64,000 nucleotides of DNA from the NCBI GenBank assembly GCA_963692465.1, contig OY829943.1:2232001-2296000 (forward strand), written 5' to 3'. Positions 35,734 to 45,111 of the stretch are shown one piece after another. How positions within the stretch are numbered: the stretch's first letter is position 1; every line of letters begins with the position of its first letter. Under the pieces are notes generated by a model. It was not told the DNA's origin, made no database searches, and saw nothing but the letters and a program-made list of their open reading frames with translations. The translations under genes were made by a program, and so were the position numbers. The stretch comes from JAUZOB01 sp963692465. Its GTDB lineage: Bacteria; Bacteroidota; Bacteroidia; Bacteroidales; Prolixibacteraceae.

Positions 35734-37308
35734 TTAATTTCTTACAGGTATAGTTGATAATGATTTATTTTTTTGTTGTATGGAATGAACTTTGAAAAGT
35801 TCGTTTTCATTTTTGTAATCGCTACGAATATGACCGCCACGGCTTTCTTCTCTCCATAGAGCTCCTTCTGCAACAAGAAGGCTGATTTCCGCAAGGCGAA
35901 ATATTTTTGAAGTATTATATTCCTGTCGTTCTGATTCATATTTAGAACGAATAGATTTTAACTCTGCTATAGCCTCAGCTAATTTTTCTCCAGATCTTAC
36001 AATCCCAACTTTTCTGGACATGATTTTTGCAATCCGATTTTTCTCCTCCAACAATACCTTCTCTTTATTCGGATCATATACGCACTCTCCTTCAGGCGAA
36101 AAAGAAAAAGAAGGAAGAGCTTCTTCCGTTGGAATAATTTGTGCGACTCTTTTCCCGAAAACCATACATTCAAGTAAGGAATTTGAAGCCAGTCTGTTCG
36201 CACCCATTACTCCGGTTGCAGCAACTTCACCACAGGCGTAAAGTCGTTTGATATTTGTTTTTCCCTGTAAATCAGTCCGTACACCACCGACCAGATAATG
36301 AGCCGCAGGGGCTATCGGTATGGGGTCTTTGCTCAAGTCAAGACCATTTTTCAGAAGTTCCTGATATATGGTTGAAAACCGATTCTTTATTTTCTCCGCG
36401 TTAAGGTGTTTTAAAGAGAGAAAGACATGTTCGCAGTCTGATTTCTCCATCTCGTTATGAATAGCGAAGGCAACAACGTCACGCGGGGCAAGTTCTGCGA
36501 GAGGATGCAAAGGCTTCATAAATCGCTCTCCTTTATCATTAAGCAGATAGGCCCCTTCTCCTCTTACAGCTTCGCTGATTAAGAAAGCATCCTGATCGGG
36601 TAGATCAAGTGCGGTAGGGTGAAATTGAACAAATTCCATATCTGCAAGTTTCCCTCCTGCTTCCCAGGCAAGAGCGATACCATCACCCGTTGCCGTGAAC
36701 GGGTTTGTACTTCTTGTATAAATTCGTGAAAGTCCGCCAGTGGCCATTACCGTTGCTTTTGCGGTAAAGAGTATGTTTTTTTGTTGACTGTACTCAAATG
36801 CATGAACACCAATGCATTCTTCGTTGTTGACAACTAACTTGAGAACGGTTGTATTCTCAAAGAAAGTGATATTCGGAATTTCTAATACTTTGTTTAGCAT
36901 AAATTCGGTGACCGCTTTCCCTGTTGCATCACCTCCGGCATGGAAGATCCTCCGGTGATGATGTCCGCCTTCCAGTCCAAGGATAATTTTCCCATTTTCC
37001 CGATCAAAAGGCATTCCCCATTGAATTAAATCCTTGATGCGATCAACACCTTCTGTTACTAATACTTCTACTGAATCTCGGTCACATAAGCCACGTCCCG
37101 CAGTTAGAGTATCTTCTAAATGGTATTTAGGATTATCGTCATCTTCATAAGCAGCGGCAATTCCTCCTTGTGCTTTCCATGAATTACTGACACTTGATGC
37201 TGATTTTGTAATAATGGCTACGTTCCCAAATTTAGATGCATGATAAGCAGTTGTCAGCCCCGCCAAACCACTGCCTATTATCACAAAATCAAAATGCAAT
37301 TGCTCCAT
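35734..37308 (-). CDS. nadB: L-aspartate oxidase NadB
   Basis: NadB is a 524-residue flavoprotein that oxidises L-aspartate to iminoaspartate at the start of de novo NAD synthesis. The FAD dinucleotide fold VIIGSGLAGLTTAYHA is at residue 9, followed by KAQGGIAAAY, EGGHHHRRIFHAGGDATG, the active-site LAPRDVVAFAI and GGVRTDLQG. A helical C-terminal domain (about 420-520) completes the normal length. It is the first gene of the minus-strand run that continues into nadC and coaX. Confidence 0.96.
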   Translation of the reverse strand: MEQLHFDFVIIGSGLAGLTTAYHASKFGNVAIITKSASSVSNSWKAQGGIAAAYEDDDNPKYHLEDTLTAGRGLCDRDSVEVLVTEGVDRIKDLIQWGMPFDRENGKIILGLEGGHHHRRIFHAGGDATGKAVTEFMLNKVLEIPNITFFENTTVLKLVVNNEECIGVHAFEYSQQKNILFTAKATVMATGGLSRIYTRSTNPFTATGDGIALAWEAGGKLADMEFVQFHPTALDLPDQDAFLISEAVRGEGAYLLNDKGERFMKPLHPLAELAPRDVVAFAIHNEMEKSDCEHVFLSLKHLNAEKIKNRFSTIYQELLKNGLDLSKDPIPIAPAAHYLVGGVRTDLQGKTNIKRLYACGEVAATGVMGANRLASNSLLECMVFGKRVAQIIPTEEALPSFSFSPEGECVYDPNKEKVLLEEKNRIAKIMSRKVGIVRSGEKLAEAIAELKSIRSKYESERQEYNTSKIFRLAEISLLVAEGALWREESRGGHIRSDYKNENELFKVHSIQQKNKSLSTIPVRN

Positions 37309-37339
37309 ATGAATGATATATTTTATTCAGAAAGAGTGT

Positions 37340-37347
37340 CAAAAGTA
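37340..37347 (-). promoter_or_regulatory. Candidate -7 element for nadB
   Basis: On the minus strand the sequence reads TACTTTTG, matching TAnnTTTG, about 32 bases before the nadB ATG. A TTG occurs 12 bases upstream rather than the usual 19, so the call is weak. Confidence 0.38.
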
Positions 37348-37390
37348 TAAATTTATCTCCAATAAGAGTGATAAAATGGCCCATTCCTCT

Positions 37391-38074
37391 TTAGTCGCTT
37401 AACATGAAGCCACTTCCATGAATATTCTTAATGATAATCTCCGGATCATTTTTCAAGTACTTTCTCAGTTTGGTGATAAAAACATCCATGCTTCTTGACG
37501 TGAAATAGTCGTCATCACCCCAAATTTGTTTCAGTGCTTTTTCTCTGGTCAATAATTCATTCTTATGAAGGCAAAGCAGATGTAACAAATCCGCCTCTTT
37601 CGGTGATAGCTGATGAATTTTCCCATCCTGTTCAATTTGTCGTAATTGATAATTGAAAGAATACTGTCCAAGTTTGAATATTTCTGTTCCCGGATTCTTT
37701 ATTTTGTTCTCATTCCGTTTTTGTATTGCATTTAGTTTGCAAAGAAGAACTTCTGTATCAAAAGGTTTTGTAATATAATCGTCCCCACCTGATTTATATC
37801 CGATAAGAACATCTTCCCTCATTGATTTTGCAGTTAGGAATATGATAGGAACGAATTCATTATAATTTCGAATCTCTTTGGCAATTGTAAATCCATCAAC
37901 GTGGGGTAGCATTACATCTAAAATGCAAATATCAAATTTCCCGTTTTTGAACTGGGTTAATGCATTTTGTCCATCGTCTACCCAAGTTACGTTAAAATCA
38001 TTTAATTCAAGATAAGATTTTAATACAGAACCGAAACTAAGATCGTCCTCTACAAGAAAAATCTGATTATTCAT
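37391..38074 (-). CDS. OmpR/RprY-type response regulator (second pair)
   Basis: This 227-residue response regulator has an N-terminal receiver with acidic residues near 9-11, phospho-acceptor Asp53 in CILDVMLP, FLTAK and ITKPF. The C-terminal winged helix ends with RSMDVFITKLRKYL and IHGSGFMLSD. It overlaps its kinase by 8 bases. It is paralogous to the regulator at 452-1144 but clearly diverged, so the two pairs probably answer different signals. Phased TTAAC repeats upstream of the kinase are a natural candidate binding site. Confidence 0.93.
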   Translation of the reverse strand: MNNQIFLVEDDLSFGSVLKSYLELNDFNVTWVDDGQNALTQFKNGKFDICILDVMLPHVDGFTIAKEIRNYNEFVPIIFLTAKSMREDVLIGYKSGGDDYITKPFDTEVLLCKLNAIQKRNENKIKNPGTEIFKLGQYSFNYQLRQIEQDGKIHQLSPKEADLLHLLCLHKNELLTREKALKQIWGDDDYFTSRSMDVFITKLRKYLKNDPEIIIKNIHGSGFMLSD

Positions 38075-39923
38075 TGATTGTGGATTTATTGGTTACAATA
38101 TATGGGATAAAAACATCAAAACGGCTTCCTTGTCCAAGCTCACTGGAAACGTCAATACGTCCATGATTGGCATCCACAATGGCTTTTACATAGCTTAATC
38201 CTAAACCGAACCCTTTTACGTTATGAACATTTCCTGATGATTCTCTGTAAAATTTACCGAATATTTTTTGTTGGACAGAAGAACTCATTCCAATGCCTTT
38301 GTCTTCAACTGAGATAATAACTCCAAGATTGGCATCTTGGGTTGAAATCACAATTTCGGGTGCTTCGGGGGAATATTTATTCGCATTGTCGATCAAATTT
38401 CCCAGCATACTGGCAAAATGTACAGAATCTGTTGTTACTATTGGGTTTGAGGCCATTAATTGTGTTGTGATTTTTCCCTCTCTGCTTTTGATATGTAATT
38501 CGAATCGTGTAACAACTTTCTTAATGAGTTCATGAATGTCTGTTTCCTGAAGATGGAGTTCCAGATTTTTTCTTTCAAGTCTTGCAATGGTCAGTATCTT
38601 TTCAACGTGGTCGTTCATCCGGTGGTTTTCCTTTCGTATCATATTCGTGAAATAGGATATTTTTTCCGGATTATTAATCACTTTCTGATTCAGTAAAGAA
38701 TCTGCTGCAACTCCTATTGTTGCAATTGGAGTTTTAAATTCATGGGTCATGTTATTAAGAAAATCAGCTTTCATTTCGGAAATCTTTTTCTGCTTCAGAA
38801 TAAAATAAATACTAAAGAAAAAGGTAACGAAAATGAGAAGACTGAAAATGGTTGAGACAATTAATAACCAGTTCAGCGATTTAAGAATATAATTCTTTTG
38901 GTTCGGGAAAAAAATCAGAAGGCGAGTACTCTTGGGAATAATATCGTGTGGGAATAATTGCACAGAAAAAGGTGAATTTAATATTATATTCTTGTCAATG
39001 GCATTACTGATATAACGAATCTTCCCTGCATCTGCAATTGCAAACTCAAAGTTGAGCTGCACATCTCTGTTTTGAAGTTCCCGACGGACAATCTTTTTAA
39101 TTTCCTGAGGATTCACGTTTCGTCCGACTTTCATGTTTTGTAATTCCATAAACATTCGGTCCGTTTGCGTCTGTATTTCGTTTTCTTTAAGCCGGAACTT
39201 GTTTATCTGTGCTAATCCTTGTTTCTTATCCTTCTTTCTTTGATATTTAGACGTCGCATGTTTTGGCATTTTCTGGGGAAGACGGGGTAAATCTTCTTCC
39301 CATGAGAAAGGATCCGCAGAAAAAGAATTCTCAAGTTCCCGTGAAAGATTTTTATTTGCTTCAAAAGGATTCGCATGAGGGTCAGATTCAAATCTTTTCA
39401 TCTCATTCTCGGCAATGATACTCTGTTGCCGAAAACTCTCCTGTATCTGCCGTCTCATTTTCAACATCCTTTTTTGTAATTCTTCAAATTGTTTATCTTC
39501 AAATGGTTGGGAATTGTCTATTCTTGCACTGAAACCCGGACTTTGAATAATAATACTGGCAGGAAATTCGTGACTGATTAAAGAATCAATATTTAATTCC
39601 GCAATTGGCGGAGGAGTTCTGTTTGATCTTGTTATGGAATCGAATTTTGTTTTAGGGATTGAATGTGTCTTTGGGGTATTTCCCTGTTTGAGATCGGTTT
39701 TGGCATCATTCCTGGATAAATTCATCATTTGCTTAGCGAAAACCATATTTTCCCGAAACTCAAACTTATTTATTGAAGAATTCAATGCTTCGTTCACACT
39801 TCGGGAAAACAATTCGTTCTTTATTTTAAAGGCATTATTCATCCAGATGATCTGAACTGCGATCACCCCCATGATGCCGATACCCATCAGCAAAATAAGT
39901 CCGGTTATAATTTTCCTGTTCAC
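38067..39923 (-). CDS. RprX-like membrane sensor histidine kinase
   Basis: This is a 618-residue sensor kinase. TM1 spans about 4-27, a large extracytoplasmic region of some 320 residues follows, rich in Gln, Arg, Glu and Pro with likely helices near 150-200, and TM2 lies at about 350-375. HisKA has the phospho-His in NMTHEFKTPIA. HATPase_c has NLIDNANKYS, DKGIGM and GFGLGLSYV. The start is GTG at 39923; an out-of-frame ATG overlaps it. The sensed signal is unknown, but the divergently encoded exported protein is a possible partner. It overlaps the regulator gene by 8 bases. Confidence 0.93.
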   Translation of the reverse strand: MNRKIITGLILLMGIGIMGVIAVQIIWMNNAFKIKNELFSRSVNEALNSSINKFEFRENMVFAKQMMNLSRNDAKTDLKQGNTPKTHSIPKTKFDSITRSNRTPPPIAELNIDSLISHEFPASIIIQSPGFSARIDNSQPFEDKQFEELQKRMLKMRRQIQESFRQQSIIAENEMKRFESDPHANPFEANKNLSRELENSFSADPFSWEEDLPRLPQKMPKHATSKYQRKKDKKQGLAQINKFRLKENEIQTQTDRMFMELQNMKVGRNVNPQEIKKIVRRELQNRDVQLNFEFAIADAGKIRYISNAIDKNIILNSPFSVQLFPHDIIPKSTRLLIFFPNQKNYILKSLNWLLIVSTIFSLLIFVTFFFSIYFILKQKKISEMKADFLNNMTHEFKTPIATIGVAADSLLNQKVINNPEKISYFTNMIRKENHRMNDHVEKILTIARLERKNLELHLQETDIHELIKKVVTRFELHIKSREGKITTQLMASNPIVTTDSVHFASMLGNLIDNANKYSPEAPEIVISTQDANLGVIISVEDKGIGMSSSVQQKIFGKFYRESSGNVHNVKGFGLGLSYVKAIVDANHGRIDVSSELGQGSRFDVFIPYIVTNKSTINE

Positions 39924-39952
39924 ATTTCAAAAGTAAGATAAAAAAAATGGAC

Positions 39953-39960
39953 CAAAACTA
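39953..39960 (-). promoter_or_regulatory. Candidate -7 element for the kinase/regulator pair
   Basis: The minus strand reads TAGTTTTG, matching TAnnTTTG, 30 bases before the kinase GTG. No TTG lies at the -33 distance; that position is covered by the phased TTAAC repeats, consistent with activator-dependent expression. Confidence 0.42.
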
Positions 39961-39962
39961 CT

Positions 39963-39999
39963 TTAACTTTTTGTTAACTCTTTTTAACCAGGCCTTAAC
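39963..39999. promoter_or_regulatory. Four phased TTAAC repeats, candidate regulator operator
   Basis: TTAAC begins at 39963, 39974, 39984 and 39995, spacings of 11, 10 and 11 bases, so the copies fall on one face of the helix. OmpR/PhoB-type regulators are known to bind such direct repeats. The array lies between the divergent kinase gene and the exported-protein gene and could serve both. Confidence 0.6.
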
Positions 40000-40021
40000 G
40001 TCTTTGTTGACGCTACAAGTC

Positions 40022-40029
40022 TAACTTTG
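40022..40029 (+). promoter_or_regulatory. Candidate -7 element for the exported protein gene
   Basis: TAACTTTG matches TAnnTTTG and lies 33 bases before the chosen ATG at 40063. There is no TTG at the -33 distance. The TTAAC repeats end 22 bases upstream, where an activator could bind. Confidence 0.45.
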
Positions 40030-40062
40030 AACTATGATTATTTTCTAATTCAAATTGACAAA

Positions 40063-40650
40063 ATGAACAACCTCTTTTTTACCCTGGGACTGGTTTTAAT
40101 GTTTGGACTATCTTTTATTTCTTCGGTCTTAGCAGATTCGAATAATAAAGATTCAGTCATACATAGAACAATAGAGATTAAAATGACTGGTCAGGACAAC
40201 AATGGATCGGTGGTAACTTTCGATACAACGATTATTAATCCTACTGGTTCTAAGATCGAAATGGCTCAGATGATGAATCGCATTAATGGAGAAAAGAGAA
40301 GGATGGAAAATGATTTTTGTCATTTTTCCCAAGATTCGACTGATTTAGAAGACTGCCTCCCTCCTTTGGAAGAAATGGAAGAGCCGGATAGTCTTAATTT
40401 TTTTTGTAACCAATTTGGGACCGAGGGGAATTTATTTGAAACGGATGGCTCTATACCTATGATGAAGGGGAACCCTTTTCCTGACAATTTTCCTTCATTT
40501 CGGGGGGAAGCCAATGTCGAACAGGGTATCAATTTAAATGACCCCGATATTATTAGTTATCAGAAGACTCCGATAGGAAAGGATAAAGAAAAAATTGTCA
40601 TTATTCGGAAGAAGAAATCATCTGTTCACTCCGAATTAAAAGATTTATAA
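40063..40650 (+). CDS. Exported protein of unknown function, divergent from a two-component pair
   Basis: This is a 195-residue protein with a signal peptide (about 1-24, hydrophobic LGLVLMFGLSF then SSVLA). The mature part is acidic and polar, with a beta-like start (RTIEIKMTGQDNNGSVVTFDT), a Met/Arg-rich stretch, three Cys residues, a Pro/Phe-rich middle and a Lys-rich end. I recognise no family. It is transcribed divergently from the RprX-like kinase, with phased repeats between, so it is probably a target or accessory of that system. The frame extends 12 codons upstream, but the ATG at 40063 starts the signal peptide. A terminator follows. Confidence 0.7.
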   Translation: MNNLFFTLGLVLMFGLSFISSVLADSNNKDSVIHRTIEIKMTGQDNNGSVVTFDTTIINPTGSKIEMAQMMNRINGEKRRMENDFCHFSQDSTDLEDCLPPLEEMEEPDSLNFFCNQFGTEGNLFETDGSIPMMKGNPFPDNFPSFRGEANVEQGINLNDPDIISYQKTPIGKDKEKIVIIRKKKSSVHSELKDL

Positions 40651-40700
40651 GACAAGCAATAGCGTATAAATAGTTTCATGAAGTTTAGTTTGGTTTAGAG

Positions 40701-40740
40701 AGAGGCTGTCTTAAACGTAAGACAGTCTCTTCTATTTTTT
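40701..40740 (+). terminator. Intrinsic terminator of the exported protein gene
   Basis: A 13-bp stem with one G-T pair (40701-40713 with 40718-40730) and an AACG loop is followed by a T-rich run, 50 bases after the stop at 40650. Confidence 0.82.
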
Positions 40741-40874
40741 CCAATTAACTAATTCAGTACATTACGACGTTCATGTTCTTTTGGGTCTCTAAATTGGCCC
40801 ATGTATTGACTAGAAACTTCCTTCCTGATTGTAATTATAGGTCAATAGTTTAATCGTTTTTGAAAGGGTGTTTT

Positions 40875-43325
40875 TTATTTCGATGGAGAGCTGGAATCAC
40901 TGTTACTCCCTCCTGATTTCAAATCGTCATTACTAATTCCGTGGATTGCCTTTTTTATCTGTTCTTTTAATTCTCCGAAGCGATAGCTGATATTTAACCG
41001 AATATTTCTTCCCGGGTAATAAGAGACGCTTTTCCGATAGAAATTTGCATCTTCATAGGTCATGGTGAATTTCTTATTATACCAGAACAGTTCGCTTCCT
41101 GATAGCGAGATTGTAACTTTCTTGTTGAGAATATCTTTATTGATTCCAACACTGGAGAAGAAGAACGATACTGATTTTGTCTGAAGCCCCGCTGGCATCA
41201 AAAAATAGCCTCCGTTTAAAGAAAACTTGAAATCTTTCGGTAAAGTATATTGCAACCCTCCTGACGAATTACTTCCCCAACCACTATTTGTGATATTCAG
41301 ACTTTTACTTTTTATATCCCGGTAATCTGCGGAGGAATTGAGAAATAAATTGGCTTTTGATCCTAACCGAAGAGATCCATAAAGTGATGCACTGTAATAC
41401 CGATTTGATCCGATGTTTGCATAGGTCGTATAAGATATCCCATTTGCTACGCTTGTATAACTCTCTATCCCGTTGTTTGTTGTTGAATAAGAAAGGTCTA
41501 AATTAATACTCCCGATAGAAGTGAAATCACTTAGATTTAAATCAAAGGAATTACTCTTCTCCGGATCAAGTTTTGGATTTCCCTGTTGTACATTTTTGGG
41601 ATCGGAATCATTCAAGTATGGGTTTATGTACCAGATTCCCGGACGCTGTATTCTTTGAGTGTAAGAAAAACGAACATTTTTAGTTGCTCCTATCTGATAG
41701 GACAAGCTTGCAGAAGGGATAAACTCTGTATAATGATTATCAAAATCTGTATTCGTTTGAGCGTATTCTCCGTTCGTTGTGGTGTGTTCCATTCTTACGC
41801 CTGTTTTGAATCCGATCTTTTTCAGTTTTAGATTATAACTGGCATAAGCAGCATAAATATCCTGATCATATTTAAAATCATTCTCTTTATCGGGTTGTTC
41901 CTGGTCATCTTTCCAGTAGCCGGTATTGCTCTTATTCCGACGTAAAATAGCTTTTACTCCGGCTTCGATGCTATGAATTTTGGTAATTGGATCCGTATAA
42001 TCGGCCTGAAACGTATGTTCGGTTGCAGGGGCTTTATTGTAAATACTAATTACTTGTGGTGTATAATTTAGTGTGTTATTTATATTTGAATAATTATCAT
42101 CGTCATTTGGATTATACTCTATTTGATAAGACAGTGTAAATACTTCCTCTGGTTTTTTGAAAGATCGCTGATAGTCCACATTGGCAGAGGTTGACCCAAA
42201 AGTTCTCTTGTTTCTGGTCGGATTATCATAGGATTGAATCAATACATTATTCACATCTCTCATGTTGACTGTTTGATTTCCGCTTTGAGTCATATTACCC
42301 TGAAATCGGTTAAATGACATGCTGATCAGATTGAGGGTGTCAATCTCATAACTGCCCTCTCCATGGCCGTATTGAAAAGGTCCTGAGTTTTTACTTCTTC
42401 CGTCCGAATAGAGATATCTGTTGGTGTTATCATTGTAATTCTCCTGGAAGGTAGATGACTTGGTATAACGGCTGTTTCGGTATTGGGTTCCATAGTTAAT
42501 GGAAAAGTCAAATTTTCCAATTTTAGCTGCGGTATATAGTCCTCCGTTTACCCTTTTGTCTGAAGAAACACCAGCATTGACACTTCCGTTATAGCCTTGC
42601 AATTTCTTTTTGTTCGTAACAATATTAATGATCCCGCCAATGCCTTCTGCATCGTATTTGGAAGAAGGATTGGTGATTATCTGGATGTCTTTAATACTAC
42701 TTGCCGGCATGCTCTTCAGAACCTCTTTGGGGTTATTGGATATAAGAGTCGAAGGCTTCCCGTCTAATTGTATTTTAAAATTGGAAGACCCTTTTAATTG
42801 AATATTATCATCTCCGTCAACCGTAATCAAAGGGACTTTTCTCAGAATGTCAAGCACATTGGACGTCTTTGATTCCGGATCTGTTTCTGCACTATAGGTT
42901 ATTTTGTCTGCATCAACCGATACGAGTGGTTTAATTGCCGTTACAACAACTTCGTTTAGTTTCTCATTCCCCTGAGAAAAGAAAATCTTTCCAAAGTCAG
43001 CTAAATGCTTTTTGTCATTTAAATCTACACTTAAGATTCGTTTGGTATATCCCATTGATTGGAATGTAATGATGTAGTGTCCGGAACGGCGAAAAGTAGT
43101 CGAAAACTTTCCATCTAAACCGCAAGCCATCCGCCTGATTACGTTTTTTGCATCTCCTAGTGCGAAGGATATTGTTGCATAGGGAACTTCTTGTTTGGAT
43201 ACGGAATCAACAGCTTGCCCTTTAATTTCATAAACGGTTGCGGTTTTAGTTTCCGTTGGAATTTTAGCTTGTGCGAATGCTATTGCTGGTAGCAATAAGA
43301 TTGTGAACAAAAGGATTTTTCTCAT
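40875..43325 (-). CDS. TonB-dependent receptor family outer-membrane protein
   Basis: This 816-residue outer-membrane protein has a signal peptide at 1-19 (ending FAQA), a carboxypeptidase-regulatory-like domain (about 30-125; KGQAVDSVSKQEVPYATI), a plug-like domain (about 128-250; VDGDDNIQLKGSSNF, GIGGIINIVTNKK) and a long beta barrel ending in aromatic-rich strands, followed by a Ser-rich tail. The barrel resembles the OMP_b-brl_3 family. No SusD-like partner is adjacent, so it is unlikely to be a classical glycan-uptake SusC. The ligand is unknown. It is transcribed alone. Confidence 0.85.
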   Translation of the reverse strand: MRKILLFTILLLPAIAFAQAKIPTETKTATVYEIKGQAVDSVSKQEVPYATISFALGDAKNVIRRMACGLDGKFSTTFRRSGHYIITFQSMGYTKRILSVDLNDKKHLADFGKIFFSQGNEKLNEVVVTAIKPLVSVDADKITYSAETDPESKTSNVLDILRKVPLITVDGDDNIQLKGSSNFKIQLDGKPSTLISNNPKEVLKSMPASSIKDIQIITNPSSKYDAEGIGGIINIVTNKKKLQGYNGSVNAGVSSDKRVNGGLYTAAKIGKFDFSINYGTQYRNSRYTKSSTFQENYNDNTNRYLYSDGRSKNSGPFQYGHGEGSYEIDTLNLISMSFNRFQGNMTQSGNQTVNMRDVNNVLIQSYDNPTRNKRTFGSTSANVDYQRSFKKPEEVFTLSYQIEYNPNDDDNYSNINNTLNYTPQVISIYNKAPATEHTFQADYTDPITKIHSIEAGVKAILRRNKSNTGYWKDDQEQPDKENDFKYDQDIYAAYASYNLKLKKIGFKTGVRMEHTTTNGEYAQTNTDFDNHYTEFIPSASLSYQIGATKNVRFSYTQRIQRPGIWYINPYLNDSDPKNVQQGNPKLDPEKSNSFDLNLSDFTSIGSINLDLSYSTTNNGIESYTSVANGISYTTYANIGSNRYYSASLYGSLRLGSKANLFLNSSADYRDIKSKSLNITNSGWGSNSSGGLQYTLPKDFKFSLNGGYFLMPAGLQTKSVSFFFSSVGINKDILNKKVTISLSGSELFWYNKKFTMTYEDANFYRKSVSYYPGRNIRLNISYRFGELKEQIKKAIHGISNDDLKSGGSNSDSSSPSK

Positions 43326-43474
43326 ATAATACGTCTAATAAGCTTTAGGAAATTAATATCTGAACTTATTAATGGTATCAAGAAGATGAATTTTATTACA
43401 GATAAGAATATATTTTTTGTTTTTTTAACGATTGGCAGTCGTATGTCAATGAGACAAGAAGAATAATTTACTAA

Positions 43475-44962
43475 TCAAATTTGTTCCCAACCGTTGCGAT
43501 AGGTGGGTTTAATCCATTCATCAATCGTTGTAGTTGCTTTCACGTCTCTGAACTGAGTATCATAATTGGGATGCCCCATAACCAATGAGAAACCTCTCTT
43601 TGAAGAAAATTTTATCCGGTCTGTTTCTGATATATTCGTAAACTTCATGGAACTTTGATCCCATAGTAATCGTCGTTTTAGACTTTGTAACCTAACCGAC
43701 ATTGCTCCAATGAGGATTGCTTCGGTCATTGGTCCTGCATAGTCAAAATTAGCAACAGGAAGGAGCCGGTTATCGGGTGACTCTTTGCAAGCTCTGACCC
43801 AATCTTTTTCATGCCCTCCGGATAGGGCATTCGGTATACGGCGAAGCGTTTTCTCCGGTTGAGTAAACTGAGACATTTCTTCAACGGGAAGGAGTGTCGG
43901 ATTTGCTCCTGCAGCTCCGCACATTATTTTCCCTTTTGTGCCGACAAAGATTAATCCTCCATTGGGATCCTGTCCAAGATCAACTCCCGGAGCAAGCTCT
44001 GCCGGACGTTCCGGTAACAATCCTCCGTCATACCAATAAACTTTTACTTCTGGCATTCCTACTTTGGGCATGTTGTCGCGTGCAGGGAACCACCATGTTA
44101 TTTTTTGTGCTGCGGGGGGGCTATCGATAGTCAGTGGGGTAGAACTTCCTTCAACAGCAACCGGGTTTTGTAACTTTAATGCTTTGAAGGCCGGATCCAG
44201 AATTGCACATCCCATGTCCCCGAGAGACCCGCATCCAAAGTCCCACCACGCACGCCATTTCCATGGAGTGTAAATCGGTAAATACTCCCGGAAAGATGCT
44301 GGTCCGAGGAATAGTTCCCATTCCAAATCCCGGGGAACACCCTTGGACCCTTTAGGGCGTTCCATTCCCTGTGCCCACAACGGACGATCAGTCCATGCAT
44401 GGACTTCTGTTACTTCTCCGATTGCTCCTGACCAGATCCATTCGCAAATTAACCGGATTCCTTCATCAGAACATCCTTGATTCCCCATCTGAGTCACAAT
44501 GGGAAACTGACGGGCTGTTTCCGTTAATATTCTTGATTCATAAACAGAATGAGTAAGAGGAGTCTGCAGATAGATGTGCTTACTCATGCGCATGGCAGCT
44601 AAGGCTGCGAGGGCATGCGTATGATCGGCTGTAGCAATGACAACGGCATCAATGTTTTTTTCTTTTTCCAGCATATTCCGGAAATCCATATATTTCGATG
44701 CATTAGGGAATTTTTTAAACGCAGGTGAAGCATAATCCCAGTCAACGTCGCAAAGAGCAACAATGTTTTCTGATTCCAGATGTCGAAGGTTGGTTAATCC
44801 GACTCCTCCGATCCCAATTCCCGCAATATTTAGTTTGTCACTGGGGGGGGTATGACCTAGTCCTGCGATGGTATGACTTGGCAGAATGGTAATAGCCGCA
44901 GCCGCAGTTGCTGTTGTGCCAATAAATCTTCTCCTTGAAATATCAATTCCCTTTTTTTCCAT
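43475..44962 (-). CDS. Tat-exported Gfo/Idh/MocA-family oxidoreductase
   Basis: This is a 495-residue NAD(P)-dependent dehydrogenase-like protein with a twin-arginine signal (SRRRFIGTTATAAAA). The Rossmann motif GIGIGGVGLTNL starts near residue 50, EKEKNIDAVVIATADHTHA is the usual second block, and HIYLQTPLTHSVYESR carries the region where the family has EKP (here TPL). The C-terminal half is the GFO_IDH_MocA substrate domain. Relatives act on sugars and inositols in the periplasm; the substrate here is unknown. The ATG at 44962 is chosen over an upstream ATG 19 codons earlier because it places the twin arginines near the N-terminus. Confidence 0.87.
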   Translation of the reverse strand: MEKKGIDISRRRFIGTTATAAAAITILPSHTIAGLGHTPPSDKLNIAGIGIGGVGLTNLRHLESENIVALCDVDWDYASPAFKKFPNASKYMDFRNMLEKEKNIDAVVIATADHTHALAALAAMRMSKHIYLQTPLTHSVYESRILTETARQFPIVTQMGNQGCSDEGIRLICEWIWSGAIGEVTEVHAWTDRPLWAQGMERPKGSKGVPRDLEWELFLGPASFREYLPIYTPWKWRAWWDFGCGSLGDMGCAILDPAFKALKLQNPVAVEGSSTPLTIDSPPAAQKITWWFPARDNMPKVGMPEVKVYWYDGGLLPERPAELAPGVDLGQDPNGGLIFVGTKGKIMCGAAGANPTLLPVEEMSQFTQPEKTLRRIPNALSGGHEKDWVRACKESPDNRLLPVANFDYAGPMTEAILIGAMSVRLQSLKRRLLWDQSSMKFTNISETDRIKFSSKRGFSLVMGHPNYDTQFRDVKATTTIDEWIKPTYRNGWEQI

Positions 44963-45111
44963 AATCTGTCTGTAGTTAGAAAATAATGCGGGCGCTTGTC
45001 TGCTTTCAAAATAAAGCATTAATCCTTTTAATTATTCTTTTTGCCTGAAAAAACAATCAACTTTAACACATTTGTTGTGCCATAGACCTTGGGAAAAAGA
45101 AGAATTTGATA

